Assembly: GCF_001746295.1 (NCBI RefSeq)
Contig: NZ_MJAH01000005.1
Location: forward strand, 303,723 to 367,722
Direction of reading: 5' to 3'
From: Streptomyces sp. LUP47B
Lineage (GTDB): Bacteria > Actinomycetota > Actinomycetes > Streptomycetales > Streptomycetaceae
Length of the DNA stretch: 64,000 nucleotides
The notes below the pieces were generated by a model, which ran no database searches, was not told where the DNA came from, and saw only the letters and a program-made list of their open reading frames with translations. Positions 16,309 through 24,600 of this stretch are shown piece by piece; the first letter of the stretch is position 1; the number at the start of each line of letters is the position of its first letter. The position numbers and the translations under genes are program-made.

Positions 16309-17748
16309 ATGAGCACAACAGCGCAGATCGGCGTCACGGGCCTCGCGGTCATGGGCCGCAACCTGGCCCGCAACTTCGCCCGCAACGGCTATACGGTCGC
16401 CCTGCACAACCGGACCGCGTCGCGCACGCACGCCCTGGTCGAGGAGTTCGGCGGCGAGGGCGACTTCATCGCGGCCGAGACCGCCAAGGAGTTCGTGGCG
16501 GCGTTGGAGCGGCCGCGCCGGCTGGTCATCATGGTGAAGGCCGGTGAGCCGACGGACGCGGTGATCCAGGAGTTCGCGCCGCTGCTGGAGCCGGGCGACA
16601 TGATCATCGACGGCGGCAACGCGCACTTCGCGGACACCCGGCGCCGGGAGCGCGACCTGCGCGAGCAGGGCATCCACTTCGTCGGCATGGGCGTCTCCGG
16701 CGGCGAGGAGGGCGCGCTGCACGGACCGAGCATCATGCCGGGCGGTCCGAAGGAGTCGTACGACTCTCTCGGCCCGATGCTGGAGAAGATCTCCGCGAAG
16801 GCGGCGGACGGGGCGCCCTGTGTGACGCACGTCGGTCCTGACGGCGCCGGGCACTTCGTGAAGATGGTCCACAACGGCATCGAGTACGCCGACATGCAAC
16901 TCATCGGCGAGGCGTACCAGTTGCTGCGGGACGTGGCCGGATACTCCCCCGCCCAGATCGCCGACATCTTCCGCACCTGGAACACGGGCCGCCTGGACTC
17001 GTACCTGATCGAGATCACCGCCGAGGTGCTCTCCCACGTGGACGCGGCGACGGGCAAGCCTTTCGTGGACGTCGTGGTGGACCAGGCGGAGCAGAAGGGC
17101 ACGGGCCGCTGGACCGTGCAGATCGCCCTGGACCTGGGTGTCCCGGTGTCGGGCATCGCGGAGGCGGTCTTCGCGCGGTCCCTGTCGGGGCACGCGGAGC
17201 TGCGGGAGGCGTCCCGGGGTCTCGCCGGGCCCAAGGCGTCCCCGTTGTCGGAGTCGGAGGCCGGGGCCTTCGCGGACCGTGTCGAGCAGGCCCTGTACGC
17301 CTCGAAGATCGTGTCGTACACGCAGGGCTTCCACGAGATCGCGGCCGCCCGTGAGGAGTACGACTGGGACATCGACCTGGGTGCCGTCTCGGCGATCTGG
17401 CGCGGCGGCTGCATCATCCGCGCGGCCTTCCTCGACCGCATCCGGTCCGCCTACGACACCCGCGCGGACCTGCCCAGCCTGCTCTCCGACGACACCTTCG
17501 CCCGGGAGATCGCCGACGCCCAGGACGACTGGCGCGAGGTCATCGTCGCGGCGACGCGGCAGGGTGTTCCGACGCCCGGCTTCGCGGCGGCGCTGGCCTA
17601 CTACGACGCGCTGCGCGCCGAGCGGCTGCCCGCGGCGCTCACGCAGGGGCAGCGGGACTTCTTCGGGGCGCACACGTACCGGCGCACGGACCGCGACGGT
17701 TCCTTCCACACGCTGTGGGGCGGGGACCGGTCCGAGGTGACGGGCTGA
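16309..17748 (+). CDS. gnd: 6-phosphogluconate dehydrogenase, decarboxylating
   Basis: It oxidises and decarboxylates 6-phosphogluconate to ribulose-5-phosphate, giving NADPH, in the pentose phosphate pathway. The N-terminal Rossmann motif is GVTGLAVMGRNLARN. The substrate-binding signatures MIIDGGNAHFADT, GMGVSGGEEGALHGPSIMPGG and HFVKMVHNGIEYADMQLIGE are intact, and the C-terminal helical domain includes TAIWRGGCIIR-like SAIWRGGCIIRA. Its 479 residues match the long tetrahedral form. GGGAG precedes ATG 16309. A strong terminator follows. Confidence 0.95.
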   Translation: MSTTAQIGVTGLAVMGRNLARNFARNGYTVALHNRTASRTHALVEEFGGEGDFIAAETAKEFVAALERPRRLVIMVKAGEPTDAVIQEFAPLLEPGDMIIDGGNAHFADTRRRERDLREQGIHFVGMGVSGGEEGALHGPSIMPGGPKESYDSLGPMLEKISAKAADGAPCVTHVGPDGAGHFVKMVHNGIEYADMQLIGEAYQLLRDVAGYSPAQIADIFRTWNTGRLDSYLIEITAEVLSHVDAATGKPFVDVVVDQAEQKGTGRWTVQIALDLGVPVSGIAEAVFARSLSGHAELREASRGLAGPKASPLSESEAGAFADRVEQALYASKIVSYTQGFHEIAAAREEYDWDIDLGAVSAIWRGGCIIRAAFLDRIRSAYDTRADLPSLLSDDTFAREIADAQDDWREVIVAATRQGVPTPGFAAALAYYDALRAERLPAALTQGQRDFFGAHTYRRTDRDGSFHTLWGGDRSEVTG

Positions 17749-17763
17749 GCGTCACCCCGACGT

Positions 17764-17795
17764 GAAGGAGGGCCACCGTTCGGTGGCCCTCCTTC
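17764..17795. terminator. Strong hairpin terminator between gnd and the Pro-rich gene
   Basis: A perfect 14-bp stem, GAAGGAGGGCCACC (17764-17777) with GGTGGCCCTCCTTC (17782-17795), around a GTTC loop. It lies 16 bp past the gnd stop and between convergent genes, so it can act on both. Confidence 0.88.
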
Positions 17796-17816
17796 CGTGT
17801 GTTCACGGGGTTGCCG

Positions 17817-18035
17817 TCAGCTGAGCGGTGGCCCCGGTTCCGGGTTCGGCACCGGTTCGGGGCCCGGCGGGACCGGGGACGGCGACGGGTCGGGGACCGG
17901 GCCCGGTCCCGGTCCCGGAGTCGGGTCCGGGTCCGGGGGTGACGGGGGCTCCGGGGTGGGGCCCGGCGGCGTGGGGACCGGGCCGGGGCCCGGAGTGGGA
18001 CCCGGAGGCACGGGGTCGGGGTACGGATTGGTCAT
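17817..18035 (-). CDS. Proline-rich low-complexity peptide
   Basis: A 72-residue product, nearly half proline, built from short PGP/PTP/PDP units with acidic residues. ATG 18035 is preceded by GGAGG at ideal spacing, which is the main argument that the gene is real rather than chance GC-rich repeat. It has no signal peptide or membrane segment and is probably extended and disordered in the cytoplasm. Function unknown. Confidence 0.55.
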   Translation of the reverse strand: MTNPYPDPVPPGPTPGPGPVPTPPGPTPEPPSPPDPDPTPGPGPGPVPDPSPSPVPPGPEPVPNPEPGPPLS

Positions 18036-18108
18036 GGGGTCCTCCAGCCACTCGGTCGACGTCGGCTCTGGACTACTCCCCCGCGTACCCGTGAGCCCTC
18101 CCGCCAGT

Positions 18109-18144
18109 CACCCACCCGCGTGACGGGCGTGGCCCGCGTGGGTG
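18109..18144. terminator. Imperfect GC-rich hairpin
   Basis: CACCCACCCGCG (18109-18120) can pair with CGCGTGGGTG (18135-18144), leaving a bulge. It lies downstream of the small acetyltransferase gene on the minus strand and may terminate it. Weak evidence. Confidence 0.35.
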
Positions 18145-18228
18145 TGCTCGGGGTGCGGGCGGGGGCTCTCGACGTGGGCCGGGGTGCGGCGGGAGGCCGG
18201 CGTGACCGCGGCTTTCGGACCCGCCCGC

Positions 18229-18579
18229 TCAGAAGCCCTCGGGGTGGGCCGCCAGCCACTTCTTCGCCGCGTGGAGGAGTTCGGGGGTGACCGCGGGGGC
18301 TTCGTCGGGGTGGCGCTCGGCCCACTTGACGACGTACGGGCAGAGCGGGGCGACGGTGATGCCCTCGCGAGCCGCGATGGAGTAGAGCTCGCGGGCCAGG
18401 GAGCCCGCGATGCCCTTTCCCTCGTGGGCCGGTTCCACGATGGTGTGGACCGGGACCAGGGCGCGCGCCGGGGATTCGAGGACGAAGTACTGGATGTGGC
18501 CGACGACTTCGCCTCCCCCGGAACCGAGGGCCTCCAGCAGACCGGCCTGTCGGTCGTCGCGGATCTCTATGTCGCTCAT
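18229..18579 (-). CDS. Small GNAT-like acetyltransferase (YidJ/Gcn5-CG type)
   Basis: A minimal acetyltransferase fold of 116 residues. It has VGHIQYFVLESPARALVPVHTIVEPAHEGKGIAGSLAREL, where EGKGIAGSL is the acetyl-CoA loop of the short PF14542-type GNAT proteins, then APLCPYVVKWAERHPDEA. ATG 18579 is chosen because AGGAG is 7 nt upstream; a GTG two codons earlier is less well placed. Substrate unknown. Confidence 0.8.
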   Translation of the reverse strand: MSDIEIRDDRQAGLLEALGSGGGEVVGHIQYFVLESPARALVPVHTIVEPAHEGKGIAGSLARELYSIAAREGITVAPLCPYVVKWAERHPDEAPAVTPELLHAAKKWLAAHPEGF

Positions 18580-18614
18580 GGGCACACTCCTGGTCCGAAG
18601 GTCGTCGAGCAGGG

Positions 18615-19034
18615 TCAGACCGACACCGCCTGCGGGCTGCGCTCCTGGTCCGAACCCGGCACCGGCTCGGACGGGTCGGCTCCCAGCGCCACGATGCGGT
18701 TGTCGTGGTCCACGTGCACGACCCGGGGGACGAGCGCCTGCGCCTCGGCGTCGGTCACCTGAGCGTAGCTGATGATGATCACCAGATCTCCGGGGTGGAC
18801 GAGATGGGCGGCGGCACCGTTGATGCCGATCACTCCGGAGCCGCGCTCACCCTCGATGACGTACGTCTCGAGGCGAGCGCCGTTGGTGATGTCGACGATG
18901 TGGACGAGCTCACCGGGCAGCAGATCGGCGGCGTCGAGGAGATCCGCGTCGATGGTCACCGATCCCACGTAGTGCAGGTCGGCCTGGGTGACGGTGGCTC
19001 GGTGGATCTTGGACTTGAACAGAGTACGCAGCAC
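18615..19034 (-). CDS. panD: Aspartate 1-decarboxylase proenzyme
   Basis: It makes beta-alanine from L-aspartate for pantothenate and coenzyme A. The 139-residue proenzyme begins MLRTLFKSKIHRATVTQADL and has the YVGS self-cleavage site (Gly24-Ser25), which yields the pyruvoyl cofactor on the beta chain. ERGSGVIGINGAAAHL and GDLVIIISYA are conserved. GGAG precedes the GTG start. It marks the last clear core gene before the accessory region. Confidence 0.95.
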   Translation of the reverse strand: MLRTLFKSKIHRATVTQADLHYVGSVTIDADLLDAADLLPGELVHIVDITNGARLETYVIEGERGSGVIGINGAAAHLVHPGDLVIIISYAQVTDAEAQALVPRVVHVDHDNRIVALGADPSEPVPGSDQERSPQAVSV

Positions 19035-19621
19035 TTTGGACTCCTGGAAGACGGCTCCCTGCCTGCTTTGTGCAGGTCAAGGGCGGTCTTCACTCTACAA
19101 CCGGCACGCACCCGACTCGAAGATTGTGAGGAACATCGCTCCATGCCGCCGAGCAGGCTCCCACCCTGGGCTTCCGTGCGAAGCGGGCTGTTGCGACATC
19201 GTCGGCCAGGTACCTGATCGGACACCCGTCACGGAATGGGCGACGGCTGAGGCTGATCAAATGCTGACTCACCTGACGATGCATCAGGCATTCTAGGGCT
19301 GAGGGCGAGTCACTTCGCGGATCCAGCGAGCGAGGCAGCACTGGTACCGGCGCAACCATGGCCGTCGCCGCCAAGGGATGCAAGCGACATCTGAGCCTCG
19401 CGTTGCCGGCACCGAATCGCTGAGCGGTCAGAATCGTGATGACGCCAGGTCGGCAGCAGCAGCGGCGTCCCGCTCTATTACCTCGGAGCCCTCGAATACG
19501 GCACCGTCCCGGGTTCATGACGATCGTCGGGATGGATCGCCGAGGACCGCAGGCCACCCGGGAGCATCGGCGTCGGACGGCGCGGACGGTCCGAACTGTG
19601 ACGACTCCGGGCCGGCCGGCC
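19035..19621. other. Non-coding or decayed DNA at the island edge
   Basis: About 590 bp between panD and the IS256 remnant contain no frame with a ribosome binding site or recognisable family. Fragments such as LADDVATARF on the minus strand may be decayed mobile DNA, but I cannot identify them. No tRNA gene is visible here. Confidence 0.4.
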
Positions 19622-19952
19622 CCCCAGCTGGGTGACGCCGAGCGACTCAGCGAGCTTCTCGACCCGGCGGGTGGAGACCCGAGCAGCAGGCGGGGCCACC
19701 TTCGCATGAGGGCCTCCCCGTGCCGGCACCCTGTTCGGAGGAGCCAGGGCGGGAAGTACCTGGCCTGCCGCAACTTGGGGGCGGCGAGCTCTACCGTCCC
19801 GACCCGGGTGTCCCACTCGCGCGGACATCGGCCTCGGCGTCTCTGAGCGCGTCGGTGAACGCCTTGACCAGTGCGCGCAGCAGATCGGGGCTCGCCGTGG
19901 CGAGATTGTCCTCGGTGAGGATGTGCAGGGGCAGACTGTCTGGTGCGGTCAT
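19622..19952 (-). mobile_element. Decayed IS256-family transposase fragment
   Basis: Three frames on the minus strand together read like an IS256-family transposase. The start is MTAPDSLPLHILTEDN, then SPDLLRALVKAFTDAL (19952-19791). Next comes WDTRVGTVELAAPKLRQARYFPPWLL in a second frame, then VSTRRVEKLAESLGVTQL in a third. At least two frameshifts and an internal loss after the AEAD residues are needed to join them, and the catalytic DDE half is absent. It sits directly on the 3' side of a truncated helicase gene. No terminal inverted repeats were recognised. Confidence 0.8.
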
Positions 19953-20220
19953 CGTGCTGGTCGTGTGCGGTCGCCACGCGCATGCTGCGGTCCCCCGGGC
20001 CGAGCGCGTGTGCGGTCGCGGCCAGTGACTGGCGGAGCAGATTGGACCGGGTCAACAGGACCACCGGGGTTCCGGTGAGGGCGAGCATGATGGCCCGTTG
20101 GACCGCCAGGAGACTCTTGCCGCTGCTGGGCGGACCGCTGATCAGGTGATTTCCGTCGAAGGGGAGGCCGTCGAGGCAGGAGCGCTGTTCCGGTACGAGG
20201 TCGAGGTAGGTGAGGGTCAC
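19953..20220 (-). pseudogene. Truncated P-loop (superfamily 1-like) helicase start
   Basis: The frame begins at GTG 20220, with AGGAGG 4-6 nt upstream, and reads TLTYLDLVPEQRSCLDGL then ISGPPSSGKSLLAVQRAIML, a clear Walker A motif at residues about 28-36. VVLLTRSNLLRQSL (motif Ia-like) and RVATAH follow. Immediately afterwards the sequence becomes the IS256 transposase start, so everything past about 85 residues of a helicase is lost. The GTG overlaps a TGA stop of the DUF1998 gene's alternative frame, suggesting the two were translationally coupled. Confidence 0.75.
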
Positions 20221-21445
20221 ATCCCCTCCTGGGGTCCACCGCGGCACTCCGGGCAGCCGTGACGATCGACTCCAGGCAGCCGGGTACCTGTCCGCCGACG
20301 ACAAGAGCGCCGTCGACGAGGGTGTTGCCGGTCTCGCAGCTCGTCTCGGGCAGCAGGGCACAGGCGTGGCACGCCGCGCGGTTGAGGTTGCCGAAGCCCT
20401 TGCCGGTGTGTTCGGCGCAGAGAGGGTCGGCTGAGCACCAGGCGGCGGCTTCGGTCATCCGCAGCAGGGTCTCGGCGAGGCGCGGCGGCTCGCCCTGCCG
20501 TACGAGCCCGCCGAGGGTGCCCTCGGCGTCTCCCGCGGCGGTGTAGACGAGGATGCCGTACTGATCCTGTTCGGGGCGTGCGTAGACACGGTCGCGCAGG
20601 CTGGCCGTCGTGTAGCCGGATTCGAAGGAGAGCTGGCGGATCAGCAGGTGGGCACCACGCAGCAGCACGGCGAGTCCGACTTCCGCTTCGGCACTCAGCA
20701 GACGCGTCTCCGGCCGCCTGCGGAAGCGGTCGTCCTCCAGGACGGCCAGCGCAGCGGCAACAGCGGCCGTGACATCCCCGATGCCCCTTCCGGTCTCCGT
20801 GTCCGGCAACGGGAAAGGTTCGTCCTCCGCACCACCCTCCGGCGCGTGTTCCTCGACGTCGGTGAGCTTGACCGCGGTCTCCGCGCTCGTCACCACCGCA
20901 GCAGCCGTGGCAACGGCGTCCCCCCGTACCCGCGCCCCCGCCCGCAGGGCCGCTGCCTCCCGCGCACCGAGTCCGGCCAGGCGGGCCACGCCATCCAGTA
21001 CGCGAGGAGTCACGTATCCCTCGGGGTCGGCGTACCGGCTCAGTAGCGCCCGAACGACGTCGCCCACAGGATAGGTGGGGCTGGACACATTTCCTTCACG
21101 GATTCGTGCAACCTTTTCCACATTCGGACCGTCACCGTCTGCATGCACCACCGCCCCCAGGACGGGCAGCCCCAGCCCTGTCAGTTCCTCGCGAAGCCGT
21201 TCGCGCTCGGCATCACCGAGCCCCAGCGCGCCGGCTTGTTCCAGGAACACGGATTCCGGCACGGCGCCGTCGACCGCTGCATGACGCAGGCGGGCCAGCA
21301 ACTCCGTCAGAGCAGCCTTCGTTCCGGGTGCGCGACTCGACTGAGCACCCTGCACCTCCCCCGCGGCGCGGCCCGGCTCCCACTCGGACGCACCGCCTGG
21401 TGCCCAACGCCCTCCGACGGATTGATGCTTCACACCGCCCACCAC
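20217..21445 (-). pseudogene. DUF1998-domain (DrmB-like) protein, frameshifted near its end
   Basis: The protein's C-terminal half is a DUF1998 domain: a helical region with LLIRQLSFESGYTTASLRDRV, then the cysteine cluster WCSADPLC ... NRAACHACALLPETSCE and NTLVDGALVVG. DISARM DrmB proteins end this way. The N-terminal 120 residues are a helical region with no clear family. The reading frame does not stop where the helicase begins: adding one C to the CCCC tract near 20234 would give VDPQEGM-stop with the TGA overlapping the helicase GTG. So a 1-nt loss is likely; uncorrected, the frame runs to 19949. Start GTG 21445 is approximate. Confidence 0.65.
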
Positions 21446-21479
21446 CTAGCCGATGACACGACAGTGCGTATGACCGCGC

Positions 21480-21494
21480 GTTGACAATGTCAAC
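21480..21494. promoter_or_regulatory. GTTGAC/GTCAAC palindrome in the divergent DISARM-like promoter region
   Basis: GTTGACAATGTCAAC is a 15-bp palindrome between the DUF1998 gene and the kinase-helicase gene. The GTCAAC arm is followed by 32 nt and then GTGTACGGTTGC. A TTGGAT box 14 nt after GTCAAC could be a -10 element. The same arrangement occurs at 44071-44125 and 61091-61150. Confidence 0.65.
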
Positions 21495-21526
21495 CGACTG
21501 ACGAGCTGTTGGATGCAGTGGATTTC

Positions 21527-21538
21527 GTGTACGGTTGC
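21527..21538 (+). promoter_or_regulatory. Shared 12-mer GTGTACGGTTGC
   Basis: This 12-mer is identical to the one at 61091-61102 (minus strand) ahead of the HsdM-like gene, at the same distance (32 versus 31 nt) from the GTCAAC arm. It would lie close to the transcription start. Confidence 0.6.
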
Positions 21539-21661
21539 GGGCACCGCACCTCCGCTCTGTCACGATGAGCGGTGCGGCAACGCGTGCAGGGGGCACGTTC
21601 CGTTTCCTTACCCTCACGTGCGAGGGCGGGAACGAGGCGGCAGAGAACGAGGGGAGCGGCA

Positions 21662-24600
21662 GTGAGCGAGGGGCTGCTGGACGGCAGGTTCCGCATGGGG
21701 CATGTCATCGGCAAGGGCAATATGGGAGAGGTCCACCGGGCCGAGGATCTCCAGGCCGCCGAAGGCACTCCTGAGCGCACGGTCGCCGTCAAGACCATCC
21801 TGCGCCGCCGCACGGGCACCCGGGTCGACACCGGTGCGGACCTCAAGGCCACCGAGCGTTTCGCCCGCGAGGTGCGCATCATGCGTCGCCTCGACGACGT
21901 CAACCTCACGCGCATCGTCGCCGGTGGAGTGGCCCACGACCAGGACGGTCTTCCCTACCTCGCGATGGAGTTCCTGAACGGCGAGACTCTGCGTGACCTC
22001 ATCGCGGAGGAACGGCAGCTGCCCGTCTCCTGGGCCGCCGCCATCGGCGCCCAGGTCGCTTCGGGCCTCGCCGCCGCGCACGCCGCCGAGATCGTCCACC
22101 GCGACCTCAAGCCCGCCAACGTCATGCTGACGCAGGGCGGCACCGTCAAGGTACTCGACTTCGGCATGGGCCGGATCGTCGACGACCCGGACGAGGCCCG
22201 GCTGACCAGCACGGGCGTCAGCGTGGGCACCGCCCGCTACATGGCTCCCGAGCAGTTCGAGGCCAAGCAGGTCACGCAGGCCGCCGATCTGTACGCACTG
22301 GGATGTGTGCTCTACGAGATGCTCGTGGGCGTACCGCCGTTCACCAGCGAGTCGCCCTTCGAGCTGGCCACGAAGCACACGCGCGAGACGCCGACGCCCA
22401 TCACCCTCATCCGCAGCGAGATCCCCGCGGAGTTCGTCCGGCTCGTCGACCGGCTGCTCGCCAAGGACCCTGCGGCACGTCCCGCGGACGCCGTGGCCGT
22501 ACGCGACGCGTTGCTTCCGCTGGCCGGGCAGGACGGCGACATGTCGCGGCTGCCGCACTGGGGCGCCCTGGATCCGACCCGCCCGCTGCGTACGTCCGCC
22601 GCCCAGGTTCCCGCCCGGCGGGCCGGCCCCCCGAAGCCGGAGCCGGCTCCGGTCACCGCCTCCGGCGCGGGCATGGACGTCTTCGGCCTCCACCGCACGC
22701 TCATCCGGGACTACCGTTCCTTCACCGAGGGCGGCACCGTCATCCGGGACGACCGCATCGCGGCGTTCGTCGAGGACGACCTCAACAGCAAGTCGCAGTG
22801 GCCCGACCCGTGGCTGTCGCTGAACCCGTTCTTCCAGAGCGGCGGCACGGTGGTGGAGCTCGCCGGGCAGAAGGTGCTGCACGAGGAGTGCGCCAGGATC
22901 TTCCAGGCGAGGAAGACCGAGGGCGGCACGGCCCTCGACGGCCGTCCGCTGACGCTGCACCAGCACCAGCGCGAGGCGATCGACGCCGCCGCGTCCGGCG
23001 CGTCGTACGTCCTGACGACGGGCACTGGGTCCGGCAAGTCGCTCGCGTACATCGTGCCGATCGTGAACAAGGTGCTTCACCAGCGGGACGCGGAGGGACC
23101 GAACGCCGCCAGGAGGGTCCGGGCGATCATCGTCTACCCGATGAACGCGCTCGCCAACAGCCAGCTCAAGGAGCTGGAGAAGTACCTGCGCGACGGATAC
23201 GGTGCGGGCCGCGAGCCGGTCACCTTCGCCCGGTACACGGGCCAGGAGGACGACAAGAAGCGCAAGGAGATCCGCGACAACCCGCCGGACATCCTGCTCA
23301 CCAACTACGTGATGCTGGAACTGATGCTGACCCGCCCCGCCGACCGGGCGAGTCTCATCAAGATGGCGCGGGGCCTGGAGTTCCTGGTCTTCGACGAGCT
23401 GCACACCTACCGCGGCCGGCAGGGCGCCGACGTCGCCCTGCTGATCCGCCGCGTCCGCGAGGCGTGCCAGGCGCAGGACCTGCAGTGCATCGGCACGTCG
23501 GCCACGATGTCGACGGAGGGCACCCTCGACGACCAGAAGAAGGTCGTGGCCGGGGTGGCGAGCACGCTGTTCGGTACGCCGGTGCGTCCGGAGCACGTCA
23601 TCGGCGAGACCCTGGTGCGCGCGACCCACGACACACCCGACGCCGTTCCTGCCGAGCGCCTCAACTCCCCCGCCGCGCCCCGCGCGTACGACGATCTCGT
23701 GCGCGACCCGCTGGCCCGCTGGATCGAGACCCGTTTCGGACTGGCCACCGACGAGGCCACCGGGCGGCTGGTCCGGCAGCGGCCCACGAAGATCGAGGTC
23801 GCGGCACGGGAGCTGCACGAGCGGACCGGGGTCGCCGAGAGTCAGTGCGCCGCCGCGATCCGCGCCACCCTGGAGGCAGGTTCGCAGGCGCGGCACCCGG
23901 TGACCGAGCGGCCGCTGTTCGCGTTCCGGCTGCACCAGTTCCTCTCCAAGGGCGACACTGTGTACGTCACCCTGGAGGACAAGCTCTCGCGCCACCTCAC
24001 CCGCTCGTATCAGCTCGAACAGCCGGGCAGCGGCAGCAAGTTGCTGATGCCGCTGGCGTTCTGCCGGGAGTGCGGTCAGGAGTATCTGACGGTGTGGCGG
24101 ACCGAGAAGGACGGCGAGGTCCGGTACGAAGCGCGCCGGGACACGTCCGCGACGGGCGGCCGGCAGGGCGACGGCTATCTGTACGTCGACCACGAGCGGG
24201 CATGGCCGTCCAACGTCCAGTACGCCGTGGACGACCGCCGACTGCCCGAGTCCTGGCTGGAGTTGGACGACAAGGGCCAGGAGGTCGTGAAGAAGTCGTA
24301 CCGCGACCGGGTGCCGCGTGCCGTCACCGTCGATCCGCGCGGCCGCGAGGGGAGCGGCGAACTCCAGGCCGCGTTCGTCCCCTCCCCCTTCCTTTTCTGT
24401 CTGCACTGCGGGGTCGCGTACGAGCAGACGCGCGGCCGGGATTTCGCGAAGCTGGCGACGCTCGACCAGGAGGGCCGGTCCTCCGCGACCTCGCTGATCT
24501 CCGCGTCGGTGGTGCGCTCGCTGAAGTCGGTGCCGGAGGAGACCCTGGACAAGGAGGCGCGCAAGCTCCTCACGTTCGTCGACAACCGGCAGGACGCGTC

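Noticed and set aside
17797..18051. The GC-rich repeated tract looked like a possible repeat array or CRISPR.
   Set aside because: No regular repeat/spacer spacing; the period follows Pro codons in a frame with a good ribosome binding site. No CRISPR array was seen in the window.
19035..19621. An attachment site or tRNA at the left edge of the island.
   Set aside because: No tRNA-like cloverleaf, direct repeat or integrase gene was recognised at either edge.
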